A DNA stretch of 41,933 nt from Tsukamurella spumae (GTDB lineage Bacteria; Actinomycetota; Actinomycetes; Mycobacteriales; Mycobacteriaceae): positions 1 through 41,933 of the forward strand of contig NZ_JAAXOQ010000035.1 in the NCBI RefSeq assembly GCF_012396015.1, read 5' to 3'. The notes beneath the pieces are model-generated. The model did not search any database. It was not told the origin of the DNA and worked only from the letters and a program-made list of their open reading frames with translations. Positions 1 to 8,110 of the stretch are shown here, in pieces. Both the position numbers and the translations under genes were made by a program. Position 1 is the stretch's first letter. Each line of letters opens with the position of its first letter.

Positions 1-1003
1 CGAGGTCGCGGGCGTGTTGCGCGGTGATGGGCCCGTGGCCGACGAGGTAGCCGGGGGCGTCGTCCTGCCCGGTGCGGGTGGTTTCGTTGATCACGACGTG
101 GATGAGGGTGCGGTAGCGGGTGACCACAGCGTCGGCGGTGCCGTGGGCGGTGGCGCGTTGTTCGTGGTGGCTGCAGCCGGGGTGTTCGCACTGGCAGCCG
201 AGGGTGCGCAAGCCCTGGACGAGGGCGAGGAGTCCGTCTGCTCGCCGTTGGGCGATGGTCCGCGGGTCGTGCTCGCAGACGGTGTCGGCGATGTCGTCGA
301 CCCGTGTCGAGATCTCGAGTGCGTCCTCGGCGGGGAGTAGGGCGTAGGCGGAGGCCATGCCGTCGTCGTCGGCTTTGAAGACGATGGTGCGGTCCTCGCG
401 GGCCCGTTTACGGCGTTTCTCGGCGGCGTGCGGGTCGATGCCTTGCACGATCTTGTCGGCTGCTTCCCGGACGGCGGGGATCGCCACGAGTTCGAGGGGG
501 TCGCGGGCCAGCCGTTCGGCGATCCGTTGGTCGAAGACACGGGCTTGTTCACCGGTCAGGACACGGCTGCGGCGCAGTGCCTCCTGCCCGGCGCGGATGG
601 AGATGGTGTTGTCCCCGATGAGGGTGAACACGTGGGGGAGGCGTTCGACGAGGCCGACGGCCTCGGTCAGCGCGCGGTCCGCCGCGTCGGGGCCCAGGCG
701 CAGCCCGGTGGCGACCTGCGCGTTGAGGGCGATCTCCCGCAGGCGTAGGTCTTTGCGGCGGGCGAGTAGTTCCCGGTCGGTGGCATCGGCGGCGGGTAGC
801 TGCAGGTATTCGGCTTCCGCGTCGGCGTAGACGGTGCGGTAGAGGCTGTAGAGGGTGGTGACCGTGCGGCAGAAGGTGAGGTTCTCGCACCGTCGTTGTT
901 CGAACAACAGGTTCGCGGTCTGCTCCCGGAACCCGGCGGCGTCGTTGAGCCCCGGAGGCATCAGATGCCCCGGTAACTCACGTAATCCGACGGGGAGGGT
1001 CAT
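1..1003 (-). CDS. DUF222 / 13E12-repeat HNH endonuclease family protein, C-terminus cut by window edge
   Basis: An uninterrupted minus-strand frame runs from ATG at 1003 off the left edge, giving the first 334 residues (MTLPVGLRELPGHLMPPG...). The mainly helical N-terminal region with many Arg/Glu residues, the stretch around TGLRLGPDAADRALTEA and the later CQCEHPGCSHH cysteine/histidine cluster match the 13E12-repeat DUF222 family. Those proteins usually end in an HNH nuclease domain, which would lie outside this window. They are often multicopy in Mycobacterium, Gordonia and Tsukamurella, and their biological role is poorly known. The start is supported because the frame has no earlier in-frame start close by and a promoter-sized gap of about 100 bp lies upstream. 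Whether the gene is intact cannot be judged here. Confidence 0.85.
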   Translation of the reverse strand, partial: MTLPVGLRELPGHLMPPGLNDAAGFREQTANLLFEQRRCENLTFCRTVTTLYSLYRTVYADAEAEYLQLPAADATDRELLARRKDLRLREIALNAQVATGLRLGPDAADRALTEAVGLVERLPHVFTLIGDNTISIRAGQEALRRSRVLTGEQARVFDQRIAERLARDPLELVAIPAVREAADKIVQGIDPHAAEKRRKRAREDRTIVFKADDDGMASAYALLPAEDALEISTRVDDIADTVCEHDPRTIAQRRADGLLALVQGLRTLGCQCEHPGCSHHEQRATAHGTADAVVTRYRTLIHVVINETTRTGQDDAPGYLVGHGPITAQHARDL

Positions 1004-1106
1004 GAGTCCATGATACGCCCGAATGGGCGAATCGACCATACGGTTCGAACAACGATTTCGATGCCCGCACCTCCCGCACCTCCCGCGGATCCCGCGGTCG
1101 GGCGGG

Positions 1107-1538
1107 TCAGCGGAGCTGGGCGCCGTACACGTGTGTGACCGTCAGAACCAGCAGTACCCGACGGTCCGCGATCATGACGGCCCGGTACTCGTCCCAGTCG
1201 GGGTGCTCGCCGGCACCGCGGCGGTAGTAGTCGACGAGGGCGTCCACCTCCGGGCCGTTCGGGTCGGTGCCCGGGCCGATGAGCTCGGCGGTGCCCTCCG
1301 CGGTGGCCCAGGTGTAACCGTCGTCGCTGGTGAACTCGACTGCGGCGCGCGGGTCCCGCCGCAGGTTCGCCTCCTTGGCCCGGCCCGCGGCCATCGACAC
1401 CAGGATCCGGTCGGCGTCCGCGTCGTACACCGTCGTCACGGGCGAGAGCTGGGGCATGCCACCGGCACGGAGGGTCGCGAGGACCCCGATCCGGCAGGCG
1501 GCGATCAGGGCGCGGGGGTCGAACTCGGTCGAAGCCAT
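1107..1538 (-). CDS. PPOX-class F420/FMN-dependent split-barrel oxidoreductase
   Basis: This 143-residue protein has the pyridoxamine 5'-phosphate oxidase-like split-barrel pattern. An N-terminal strand GVLATLRAGGMPQLSPVTTV is followed by VSMAAGRAKEANLRRDPRAA and a mid-protein WATAEGTAELIG strand. Actinobacterial members of this size commonly bind F420 or FMN and reduce small unsaturated compounds; the substrate cannot be read from the sequence. The ATG at 1538 gives the usual family length. It lies downstream of the DUF1330 gene on the same strand (43-bp gap), so they may be co-transcribed. The family call is secure; the cofactor is an inference from taxonomy. Confidence 0.85.
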   Translation of the reverse strand: MASTEFDPRALIAACRIGVLATLRAGGMPQLSPVTTVYDADADRILVSMAAGRAKEANLRRDPRAAVEFTSDDGYTWATAEGTAELIGPGTDPNGPEVDALVDYYRRGAGEHPDWDEYRAVMIADRRVLLVLTVTHVYGAQLR

Positions 1539-1581
1539 GCGTCGTGCAACGCCGCCACCGCAGCCGCTGTTCCTACGGGCG

Positions 1582-1872
1582 TCAGGAGCCCTCGCAGATC
1601 CGGATCTCCCGGACCGCCCCGTCGCCCAGGGCCGCGAGCGCCTCCTGGTAGGCGGGGGAGTCGTGGGTGGCGATGGCCTGCTCGAGGCTGTCGAACTCGA
1701 TCACGGTGGTGCGTTCGATCTTTCCCGCCTCGTATGCGACGGCCGCCTGGCCGCGCACGACGAACCGGCCTCCGCCCGCCACGATGGCGGGGCCGCCGAT
1801 CGCGGAGTACGCCGCCATCTTCTCGGGATCCTTGATCTCCTGGTAGAACGCGATCCAGTACGCCTTCGCCAT
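1582..1872 (-). CDS. DUF1330 domain protein
   Basis: A 96-residue protein beginning MAKAYWIAFYQEIKDPEKM. The pattern of an N-terminal strand, helix containing Y..IGGPAI, GGRFVVRG strand, and IEFDSLEQAIATHDSPAYQEA is that of the small DUF1330 ferredoxin-like (dimeric alpha/beta barrel-like) family, whose function is not established. An upstream in-frame start at 1908 would add 12 residues, but ATG at 1872 is preceded by a strong GAGGAG Shine-Dalgarno and matches family N-termini, so it is chosen. The gene sits between cobIJ (upstream) and the PPOX gene, all on the minus strand. Confidence 0.85.
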   Translation of the reverse strand: MAKAYWIAFYQEIKDPEKMAAYSAIGGPAIVAGGGRFVVRGQAAVAYEAGKIERTTVIEFDSLEQAIATHDSPAYQEALAALGDGAVREIRICEGS

Positions 1873-1925
1873 GCTCACTCCTCGTCGACAGGTGGCCTCA
1901 CCCACCAAGATTAGTACCGGCCCCG

Positions 1926-3404
1926 TCAGTACCTGCGGGGCGTGTGCACGATCCGGCCGGCGGCGCGCTCGGTGACCTCGGTGCGCGAGGACCCGACGAT
2001 GAGCAGGCAGCGCATGTCGACCTGCTCGGGGTCCAGATCACCGAGACTCGTCACCGTCAGCGTCTCCTCCGGCGATCCGACGGCGCGGCCGATCACCACG
2101 ACGGTCTCGGGTGCGCGGACCTCGAGCAGGATCTCGCGCATCCGGACCAGTTGCTCGCGCCGGGTCTTCGAGGCCGGGTTGTACACGGCGAGAGCGAGAT
2201 CGGCGCTCGCGACGGCGCGCAGCCGCTGCTCGATGACCTCCCAGGGCTTGAGGTAGTCCGACAGCGAGATCGCGGCGTAGTCGTGGCCCAGCGGAGCGCC
2301 GACGCGGCTCGCGACGGCGTTCGCTGCGGTCATCCCGGGCAGGACGCGCACGCGCACGTCATGGAACTCGCGATCCGCGGCGACCTCCGCGACGGCGGAG
2401 GCCATCGCGAAGACCCCGGGGTCGCCGGAGCTCACCACCGCCACCCGGGCGCCGTTCGCGGCCAATGACAACGCATGCCGGGCGCGCTCCGCCTCGACCC
2501 GGTTGTCGGACGCGTGCACCCGCTGGCCGGGGCGCGGTCGCACCCGGTCCGTGTAGGTCTGGTAGCCGACGATGTCCGTGGCTTCGGCCAGTTCGTGCCG
2601 CACCTCCGGGGTGGTCCAGGCCTCGTCGCCGGGGCCCAGGCCCACGACGACCACCTCACCGCGCGCGTCCGACGGGGCCGTGGGCGCGTTGATCCGCCCG
2701 GGCACGAGCACCGTGGCGAAGTACGGCACGTCGGCGGCACTGACGTCACCGAGCGCGAGAACCCGCTCGTCGGCGCGGCTCGCGCGCTCGACGTACCAGG
2801 CCGTGTCGGCGCGACCGGCGGCGTGCAGCGCACCGTCGACGGTGGGGAAAGTCCGCCCGAGCTTCATGATCGCGGCGGCGTCGGTATCGGCGAGCCGGCG
2901 GCGGAGCTCGGGCTCGGGCAGGGTCCCGGGCAGCACGGTGAGTACCTCGTCTGCCTCCACGAGCGGCACGCCCGTCGCCGCCGCGGCGGCGCTCACCGAG
3001 GTCACGCCGGGCACGATGAGGCACTCGAACCTGTCCCGGAGCCGCTTGTGCATGTGCATGTAGGAGCTGTAGAACATCGGGTCGCCCTCGGCGAGCAGCG
3101 CGACGGTGCGACCCGCCGCGAGGTGCTCGGCGAGCTGCTCGGCCGCCGCCGCGTAGAAGTCGTCGAGCGCACCGCGGTAGCCGCCCGGATGATCGGTGTT
3201 CTCCGTGGTCACCGGATACACGAGCCGGATCTCGGTCTGGCCTTCGCGCAGGTAGGGTTCCGCGGACGCCCGCGCATTCGAACGTCCGTGGCGGGCACTG
3301 TGATAGGCCACCACATCGGCCTCGCCGATGATCCGCGCGGCCTTGACGGTGAGCAGTTCCGGGTCGCCGGGGCCCACACCCAGTCCGTACAGGATGCCCG
3401 TCAC
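1926..3404 (-). CDS. cobIJ: Bifunctional precorrin-2 C20- / precorrin-3B C17-methyltransferase
   Basis: This 492-residue fusion carries two SAM-dependent tetrapyrrole methyltransferase domains for the aerobic cobalamin pathway. Residues 1 to about 245 are CobI-like (YGLGVGPGDPELLT near the N-terminus, AEGDPMFYSSYMH, PGVTSVSAAAAATG). About 250-492 are CobJ-like (VVGLGPGDEAWTTPE, SSGDPGVFAMA, LPGMTAANAVASRVGAPLGHD, VYNPASKTR). The same CobI-CobJ fusion is known in mycobacteria (about 508 aa). The GTG start at 3404 overlaps the cobH stop as GTGA, indicating translational coupling. Much longer open frames extend upstream but are GC-rich shadow sequence over cobH and cobG. It catalyses methylation at C20 of precorrin-2 and ring contraction/C17 methylation of precorrin-3B in the cytoplasm. 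Confidence 0.95.
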   Translation of the reverse strand: MTGILYGLGVGPGDPELLTVKAARIIGEADVVAYHSARHGRSNARASAEPYLREGQTEIRLVYPVTTENTDHPGGYRGALDDFYAAAAEQLAEHLAAGRTVALLAEGDPMFYSSYMHMHKRLRDRFECLIVPGVTSVSAAAAATGVPLVEADEVLTVLPGTLPEPELRRRLADTDAAAIMKLGRTFPTVDGALHAAGRADTAWYVERASRADERVLALGDVSAADVPYFATVLVPGRINAPTAPSDARGEVVVVGLGPGDEAWTTPEVRHELAEATDIVGYQTYTDRVRPRPGQRVHASDNRVEAERARHALSLAANGARVAVVSSGDPGVFAMASAVAEVAADREFHDVRVRVLPGMTAANAVASRVGAPLGHDYAAISLSDYLKPWEVIEQRLRAVASADLALAVYNPASKTRREQLVRMREILLEVRAPETVVVIGRAVGSPEETLTVTSLGDLDPEQVDMRCLLIVGSSRTEVTERAAGRIVHTPRRY

Positions 3405-4036
3405 AGTTCCTCCTCCCGCGCCAGCGCGTTGAGCGCGGCCGCCGTGATCGCGCTGCCGCCGCGTCGGCCCAGCACGGTGATGTACTCGACGCCGAGTCCC
3501 GCCGCCTCGGCGACCAGCGCGTCCTTGGATTCGGCGGCGCCGATGAAACCGACCGGGATCCCCACCACCACCGCGGGTCTCGGGGCTCCCGCGGCCAGCA
3601 GATCCAGCAGGTGGAACAGGGCCGTCGGGGCGTTCCCGATGGCGACCACGGCACCGTCGAGCTTCCGACCCCAGAGCTGGACGGCCGCGGCGCTGCGCGT
3701 CGTGCCGAGTTCGGCGGCCAGGTCCGGCACGCGCGGGTCGCGCAGCAGGCAGACGACCTCGTTGTCGACGGGCAGGCGCGCGCGGGTCACGCCGTGCGCC
3801 ACCATGTTCGCGTCGGTGAGGATGGGGGCACCGGAGCGGAGGGCGGCGCGGCCGGCCGCGACTGCGCGGGCGGAGACACGGATGTCGGCGGCGAGATCGG
3901 TCTGGCCCGCGGCGTGGATCATGCGGACCGCCACGGTCTCCGCGTCGCCGGACAGGTCCGAGAGGTCGGACTCCGCGCGGATCGTGGCGAACGACCGCCG
4001 ATAGATCTCGGCGCCGTCGGTGAGGTAGTCGTGCAC
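3401..4036 (-). CDS. cobH: Precorrin-8X methylmutase
   Basis: A 211-residue CobH/CbiC protein that moves the C11 methyl group to C12, turning precorrin-8X into hydrogenobyrinate. Diagnostic stretches are VAVRMIHAAGQTDLA, carrying the family's catalytic histidine (about H41), GAPILTDANMVAHGV, IGNAPTALFHLLDLL and VGIPVGFIGAAESKDAL. Length is normal for the family. The start is GTG at 4036, nine bases after the cobG stop; the stop overlaps the cobIJ start by four bases. Gene order cobG-cobH-cobIJ is the same as in mycobacteria. Confidence 0.95.
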   Translation of the reverse strand: MHDYLTDGAEIYRRSFATIRAESDLSDLSGDAETVAVRMIHAAGQTDLAADIRVSARAVAAGRAALRSGAPILTDANMVAHGVTRARLPVDNEVVCLLRDPRVPDLAAELGTTRSAAAVQLWGRKLDGAVVAIGNAPTALFHLLDLLAAGAPRPAVVVGIPVGFIGAAESKDALVAEAAGLGVEYITVLGRRGGSAITAAALNALAREEEL

Positions 4037-4045
4037 CCGGGCAGC

Positions 4046-5113
4046 CTAGTCGTCGGCCCCGTCGCGCACGACCACCCGTCGGTGTTCGCCCGACGGTGCG
4101 CCGCACCCGCGTTCGCAGGCCACGACGTGGACGCGCTCGTCGGTGCCGATCGTTTTCGCCAACTCCGCGGCGTGTCCCAGCGCGTCGCCCTGCGCCCGTG
4201 CGCACCCGTGATCGCCTACGCACGCGCTGACCCGCAGCAGCGGGGAGTTCGCGTCGAAGATCAGGCCCATCGGGGCGAGAACGCGCACCACGGTCTCGGC
4301 CGCGCCCTCGTCGAGCCCGTGCAGGAACAGCGTGCGCCAGGGCGTCACGGTGATCGGGTGGTCGACCGCCGCCACGAACCGGGCGGTGCGAGCGTCGAGG
4401 CGGCCGAGCGGCACACCGGCGCCCAGCGCGACGGTCCCGTCGGGCCGGTCGAACCAGCCCACCGGCGGTGCGGACTGCGGCTCCGGCACGTCCCGCGGGC
4501 CGGTCACCCGGCCACCCAGCTCCCGGGCGATGCGCTCGGCACCGTCGGGCAGGTCCCGGACCCGCCATTCGTCGGTGCGCAGGTCGAGGAAGGCCTGCGC
4601 GGCGTCCAGGAGGTGCGCGACGGTGGCGGGCAGGTCGGTCGGGTGGCCGTCGAGATGCACCACCCCGCCGCGGAGCTCTGCGTCCGCGGCCAGCGCGGCG
4701 ACATCGTGAGTCCCGTCGTCGAGGGCGAACAGGAAGCGGCCCGGCAGATCGGCCAGTTCCGCGGTGCCCTGCAGCCGCGTGTCGAGCTGGGTGACGAGCG
4801 CGTCCACCCCGGAGCCCGCCAGGGGGGAGGCGACGATGTTGCGGACCCGCTCGTGGGTCGCCGACGGCAGCAGGCCCACCGCGTGCAGTCGCTCGCGAGC
4901 GTCCTCCTGGTCGATCACGCCGCGCAGCTGAACATTGCCGCGCGAGGTCAGCTCGAGCGCGTTCTCCCCGGAGAGTTCCGCGAGTTCCTCCAGCGCGGCG
5001 GGGGAGATCCGCCCGCCGGGCAGGCGAACCCGCACGAGCGCACCGTCGGCCGCGGGGTGCGGTCGCAGGACGCCCGGGCAGGAGTCGGGCTGCTTCGACG
5101 GCAGGGCGATCAG
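4046..5113 (-). CDS. cobG: Precorrin-3B synthase, start codon uncertain
   Basis: CobG is a sulfite/nitrite reductase-fold monooxygenase making precorrin-3B. The protein shows CPGVLRPHPAADGALVRVRL at the N-terminus, LTSRGNVQLRGV, RNIVASPLAG, and the C-terminal [4Fe-4S]/siroheme-type cysteines in SACVGDHGCARAQGD and VVACERGCGAP. About 355 residues, slightly short of typical CobG. No ATG, GTG or TTG lies between the fabH stop and the conserved N-terminal motif. The only start that keeps it near the fabH end is CTG at 5113, which overlaps the fabH TGA; the first in-frame GTG (5035) would remove the conserved CPG segment. I therefore give 5113, with the start unresolved. The gene is cotranslationally placed between fabH and cobH. 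Confidence 0.88.
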   Translation of the reverse strand: MIALPSKQPDSCPGVLRPHPAADGALVRVRLPGGRISPAALEELAELSGENALELTSRGNVQLRGVIDQEDARERLHAVGLLPSATHERVRNIVASPLAGSGVDALVTQLDTRLQGTAELADLPGRFLFALDDGTHDVAALAADAELRGGVVHLDGHPTDLPATVAHLLDAAQAFLDLRTDEWRVRDLPDGAERIARELGGRVTGPRDVPEPQSAPPVGWFDRPDGTVALGAGVPLGRLDARTARFVAAVDHPITVTPWRTLFLHGLDEGAAETVVRVLAPMGLIFDANSPLLRVSACVGDHGCARAQGDALGHAAELAKTIGTDERVHVVACERGCGAPSGEHRRVVVRDGADD

Positions 5114-6177
5114 TCCTCGACGTACACCGGGGGCAGCGTGATGACATGGCCGGCGTAGGCCAGCCCGGAGCCGAAGGCCATCACGAGCGCGGTCTGACCG
5201 GGCTTCGCCTTGCCGGTGCGCAGCAGTTCCTCGATGGCGAGCGGGATGGACGCGGCCGACGTGTTGCCGGTGGTCACGATGTCCTCGGCGATCACGCAGT
5301 CCTCGCGCAGCTCGAGCGCCTTGATGAGGACCTGGGTGATGCGCAGATTGGCCTGGTGCGGCACGAAGACGTCGATGTCCTTCGACGTGAGACCGGCCAG
5401 CTTGAGCGCCTCCTGGCAGGCGGGCAGCAGCGCGGTGGCGGCCCAGCGGAAGACCTTGCGGCCCTCCATGCGAAGGAACGGGCGCACCGGCGCCTCCGTC
5501 CCCGCGGTGTCGTCCCGGAACGCGTGCACCTCGTCGAAGTAGGTGCCGAAGTCCTTGTCCTGGTAGATCGCGGTGGTGAACTCGCCGTCGGCGCCCCACG
5601 ACACCTGGGAGACGCCCACCTCCTCGGACGGCCCGAGCACCGCGGCACCGGCACCGTCGGCGAAGATGAACGCGCAGGTGCGGTCCTCGGGCGAGATCAG
5701 GTCCGACAGGCGCTCGACGCCCACGACCACGACGTACTTCGCGGTGCCCGCGCGGATCAGGTCGGTGCCGACGGCCGCGGCGGTGGTGAAACCCGAGCAG
5801 CCGGCGGTGATGTCGAAGGCGGGGATCCCGACCTTGCCGAGCGCCTTGGCGATCTGCGGCGCGAGCGAGGGGCCCAGCTCCAGGCGGGTGTTGGTGGCGG
5901 CGATGACGCAGTCGATCTGCTCCGGGTCGATGCCGGAGGCCCGCACGGCGCGCTCGGCGGCCTTGACCGACATCTCGAGGATGGTCTCGTCGTCCTCGGC
6001 GAAGTGCCGCGACTCGATGCCCGACCGGGTCTTGATCCACTCGTCGCTGGACTCGATCTTGTCGACGATCTCGGAGTTCGGCACGACGCGCCGCGGACGG
6101 TAGGCGCCGATTCCCAGGTAGCTGACGTTCGACTGCTCAGCGGGGGCGGGAGGGGCGATCCGGGCGGGGGCGGTCAT
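5110..6177 (-). CDS. fabH: 3-oxoacyl-ACP synthase III (KAS III) family protein
   Basis: A 355-residue thiolase-fold condensing enzyme. Catalytic residues are visible as Cys127 in DITAGCSGF, His274 in VPHQANLRI and Asn305 in TTGNTSAAS; the terminal GLAYAGHVI strand is also typical. KAS III condenses a starter acyl-CoA with malonyl-ACP; the actual starter is not predictable, and in mycolate bacteria FabH-like enzymes can bridge FAS-I products to FAS-II. Start ATG 6177 is chosen because it follows GGAG and gives family length; an open frame extends to 6402 across the operator region and is rejected. The stop overlaps the proposed cobG start. The promoter region upstream contains two identical palindromes shared with the divergent TetR gene. 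Confidence 0.92.
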   Translation of the reverse strand: MTAPARIAPPAPAEQSNVSYLGIGAYRPRRVVPNSEIVDKIESSDEWIKTRSGIESRHFAEDDETILEMSVKAAERAVRASGIDPEQIDCVIAATNTRLELGPSLAPQIAKALGKVGIPAFDITAGCSGFTTAAAVGTDLIRAGTAKYVVVVGVERLSDLISPEDRTCAFIFADGAGAAVLGPSEEVGVSQVSWGADGEFTTAIYQDKDFGTYFDEVHAFRDDTAGTEAPVRPFLRMEGRKVFRWAATALLPACQEALKLAGLTSKDIDVFVPHQANLRITQVLIKALELREDCVIAEDIVTTGNTSAASIPLAIEELLRTGKAKPGQTALVMAFGSGLAYAGHVITLPPVYVED

Positions 6178-6214
6178 GCGTGTGTGACTCCGTTCGAGGG
6201 GGGGTTGCAAGGGG

Positions 6215-6230
6215 TGAACCATTCGGTTCA
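6215..6230. promoter_or_regulatory. Candidate TetR operator 1 (fabH-proximal)
   Basis: Perfect inverted repeat TGAACC-attc-GGTTCA in the fabH/tetR divergent gap, 38 bp upstream of the fabH start. The half-sites are identical to those of the second copy at 6251-6266. Symmetry, size and position fit an autoregulating TetR-family repressor; this is an inference, not shown. Confidence 0.7.
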
Positions 6231-6250
6231 CCGACCCGTCATTGGTAACA

Positions 6251-6266
6251 TGAACCGAGCGGTTCA
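6251..6266. promoter_or_regulatory. Candidate TetR operator 2 (tetR-proximal)
   Basis: Perfect inverted repeat TGAACC-gagc-GGTTCA, with the same 6-bp arms and 4-bp spacer as the copy at 6215-6230. The centres are 36 bp apart. The site lies about 84 bp upstream of the chosen tetR start, and its complementary strand contains a TTGAAC that could serve as the fabH -35. Confidence 0.7.
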
Positions 6267-6349
6267 AACAAGCGCCGCCACACCGCGTGGCAACATTCGT
6301 CAACGGCGATTCGTTGTTCACTTCGCACCCGGAGGAGAGATCGCGCCCG

Positions 6350-6967
6350 ATGTCGACCGCCCCGAAGCCGCGCCCGCGTCCCCGGGTCCGCCTCGTCAAC
6401 ACCGCCTTGAACCTGGTGGGCCGCCACGGCTTCGCGGACGCCGGGCTGGCCGAGTTGACGGCGCAGTCGCAGGCCTCGAAGAACTCCCTCTACCAGTACT
6501 TCCCGGGCGGTAAGGCGGAGCTCGTGGAAGCCTCCACGTCACTCGCCGGCCGGCGGCTGTTGCGGTACATCGACGCCGCCACCAGCAAGGGGGAGCCGCA
6601 CGAGTGGATCGGCCGGTTCATAGAGCTGTGGAAGCGCGTGCTCGTGCGCTCCGAGTTCCAGGTCGGGTGCCCGCTCCTCGCGGCCGCGCTCGCCGACGGT
6701 GCGCCCCGGGTCCAGGACGCGGCCACCGCCGCGTACACCGAATGCGAACGCCGCTTCGCCACGGCACTCGTGGATTACGGCGTGGAGCAGCAGGCCGCGC
6801 TGGTCTTCGCATCGGTGTTCATGAGCTCGATCGAGGGCGCCGTCGCCCGTGCCCGGGCCGCCCGAGACATCTACCCGCTCACGGACGTCTACCTGTCCAT
6901 GACCGCGCTGCTCGACCTGACGATGGCCCGTCCGGATGCGGTACGGGGCGCTACAGTCGCCGAATGA
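6350..6967 (+). CDS. TetR/AcrR family transcriptional regulator (LmrA/YxaF-like)
   Basis: A 205-residue repressor. The N-terminal helix-turn-helix (about residues 12-60: RLVNTALNLVGRHGFADAGLAELTAQSQASKNSLYQYFPGGKAELV region) is followed by a ligand domain with GCPLLAAALADGAP, the arrangement of LmrA/YxaF/QacR-type TetR proteins. The chosen ATG 6350 has GGAGGAGAG at 6331-6339; an earlier ATG at 6287 lacks a comparable site. Its stop overlaps the next start as ATGA, so it is coupled to the hotdog protein gene. Divergence from fabH and the twin palindromes between them suggest it represses both directions, probably in response to an acyl or lipophilic ligand (inference). Confidence 0.9.
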   Translation: MSTAPKPRPRPRVRLVNTALNLVGRHGFADAGLAELTAQSQASKNSLYQYFPGGKAELVEASTSLAGRRLLRYIDAATSKGEPHEWIGRFIELWKRVLVRSEFQVGCPLLAAALADGAPRVQDAATAAYTECERRFATALVDYGVEQQAALVFASVFMSSIEGAVARARAARDIYPLTDVYLSMTALLDLTMARPDAVRGATVAE

Positions 6968-7440
6968 CGCGCGACGACTACACCCTGTGGCTCGACGACT
7001 GCTACGCGGTCGACTCCGAGGGGGTGCGGGCCTACGCGCGGGCCACCAGGTCGCCGCACGTGCCCTACTCGAGCAGTCGGGTGGTCGCGCACGACACGCC
7101 CGTGCCGCCGCTCATCGTCGCCGACCCGGTGTTCAAGGCGGCCGCGAAGCTCATGGCCGATGCGGTCGACGACTTCGACCTGAGCCGGGTGCTCCACGTG
7201 GCGCAGACCGTGCGGCAGCTGGTGCCGCTCCGCATCGGTGACGTGGTCTCCCTCGGCGCGCGGATCACCGACCGGATCACCAAGGCGGGCATCGATCTGT
7301 TCGAGGTCGACTGCGTCGTGGCCACCGCCGACGGGGTCCGGATCGAGACGGCCAGCACCGTCGCCTACGCCGCCGACGCCGACGTGCCCGACATCGGGGC
7401 CGCGTCCGCGGCGGTGATCATGCACGGCGCCGTGCTCTGA
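6964..7440 (+). CDS. MaoC-like (FAS1-type dehydratase) hotdog-fold protein
   Basis: A 158-residue single-hotdog protein similar to MaoC N-terminal dehydratase domains (HadA/HadC-like). There is a Y-rich N-terminal part with TPVPPLIVADPVF, then LHVAQTVRQLVPLRIGDVVSLGARITD and a final strand VRIETASTVAYAAD. I do not see a clear catalytic D..H hydratase dyad, so it may be a non-catalytic partner subunit. ATG 6964 overlaps the tetR stop (ATGA). Together with the divergent fabH it suggests a fatty-acyl chain modification module. It converges on lutC with only four bases between the stops. Confidence 0.78.
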   Translation: MTRDDYTLWLDDCYAVDSEGVRAYARATRSPHVPYSSSRVVAHDTPVPPLIVADPVFKAAAKLMADAVDDFDLSRVLHVAQTVRQLVPLRIGDVVSLGARITDRITKAGIDLFEVDCVVATADGVRIETASTVAYAADADVPDIGAASAAVIMHGAVL

Positions 7441-7444
7441 GCGC

Positions 7445-8110
7445 TCACTCGACGATCACCACCACGAGCGTGCGCGGGCCGTGCACCCCCTCCACCCGGT
7501 CCAACTCGATGTCGCTGGTCGCGCTGGGCCCGCTGATCCAGGTCAGCGGCCGCACGTGCGCACCGCTCGCGCGCAGCGCGGCCACCGCGGCGGGGACGTC
7601 GTCGACGATCTGATCCGTGCGCACGATGCACACGTGCACATCGGGGACGAGCGACACGGCGCGCCGCCCCTGGCCCGGACCGTGATCGAGCACGATGGTC
7701 CCGGTGTTGGCGATCCCGACGGTGGCGGTGGTCACCACCGCCGCGACCGCATCGAGCCGGTCCGGCGCGAGGAGGTCGTCGGCCACCCACGGGACCGGGC
7801 CGGGCACCAGCTCCCGGACCACGTCGTCACCCAGCACGCCCGACGGTCCGCCGTCGCTCGCGCCGCCGTCGTCGATGAACCGTGCGAGGGCGGCGCGCAC
7901 CGTCGGGCCGAGGTCCGCCGCGGCGCACCGTCGGACCTCCGCGCGGTAGTCGGCCACCCGTTCCGCGAACCGGTCGACGACGCCCAGCTCTCCGGTCCCC
8001 ACGGGACGCCCGTAGGTCCAGGGGATCGGGGCCTCCTCGACCGGTGCGTCGGCCACGTCCGCCAGGGCGGTGCGTACCCGGCGCAGGATCTCCTCGCGCG
8101 CGCTCGTCAT
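7445..8110 (-). CDS. lutC: Lactate utilisation protein C (LUD domain)
   Basis: A 221-residue LutC/YkgG (LUD, formerly DUF162) protein. The core motif GIANTGTIVLDHGPGQGRRA followed by SLVPDVHVCIV is clearly present. With LutA and LutB it forms the iron-sulfur L-lactate oxidising system that converts lactate to pyruvate. ATG 8110 overlaps the lutB stop as ATGA; the longer open frame to 8194 is inside lutB. It is the last gene of the minus-strand operon. Confidence 0.92.
   Translation of the reverse strand: MTSAREEILRRVRTALADVADAPVEEAPIPWTYGRPVGTGELGVVDRFAERVADYRAEVRRCAAADLGPTVRAALARFIDDGGASDGGPSGVLGDDVVRELVPGPVPWVADDLLAPDRLDAVAAVVTTATVGIANTGTIVLDHGPGQGRRAVSLVPDVHVCIVRTDQIVDDVPAAVAALRASGAHVRPLTWISGPSATSDIELDRVEGVHGPRTLVVVIVE

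Noticed and set aside
1015-1028. CGCCC-gaat-GGGCG hairpin before the DUF222 gene
   Set aside because: Only five base pairs with GC-rich arms; expected by chance at this composition.
1926-5147. Single 1073-codon minus frame
   Set aside because: Only the part from 3404 down is CobIJ; the rest is GC-rich shadow sequence over cobH and cobG with Arg/Gly-rich nonsense composition.
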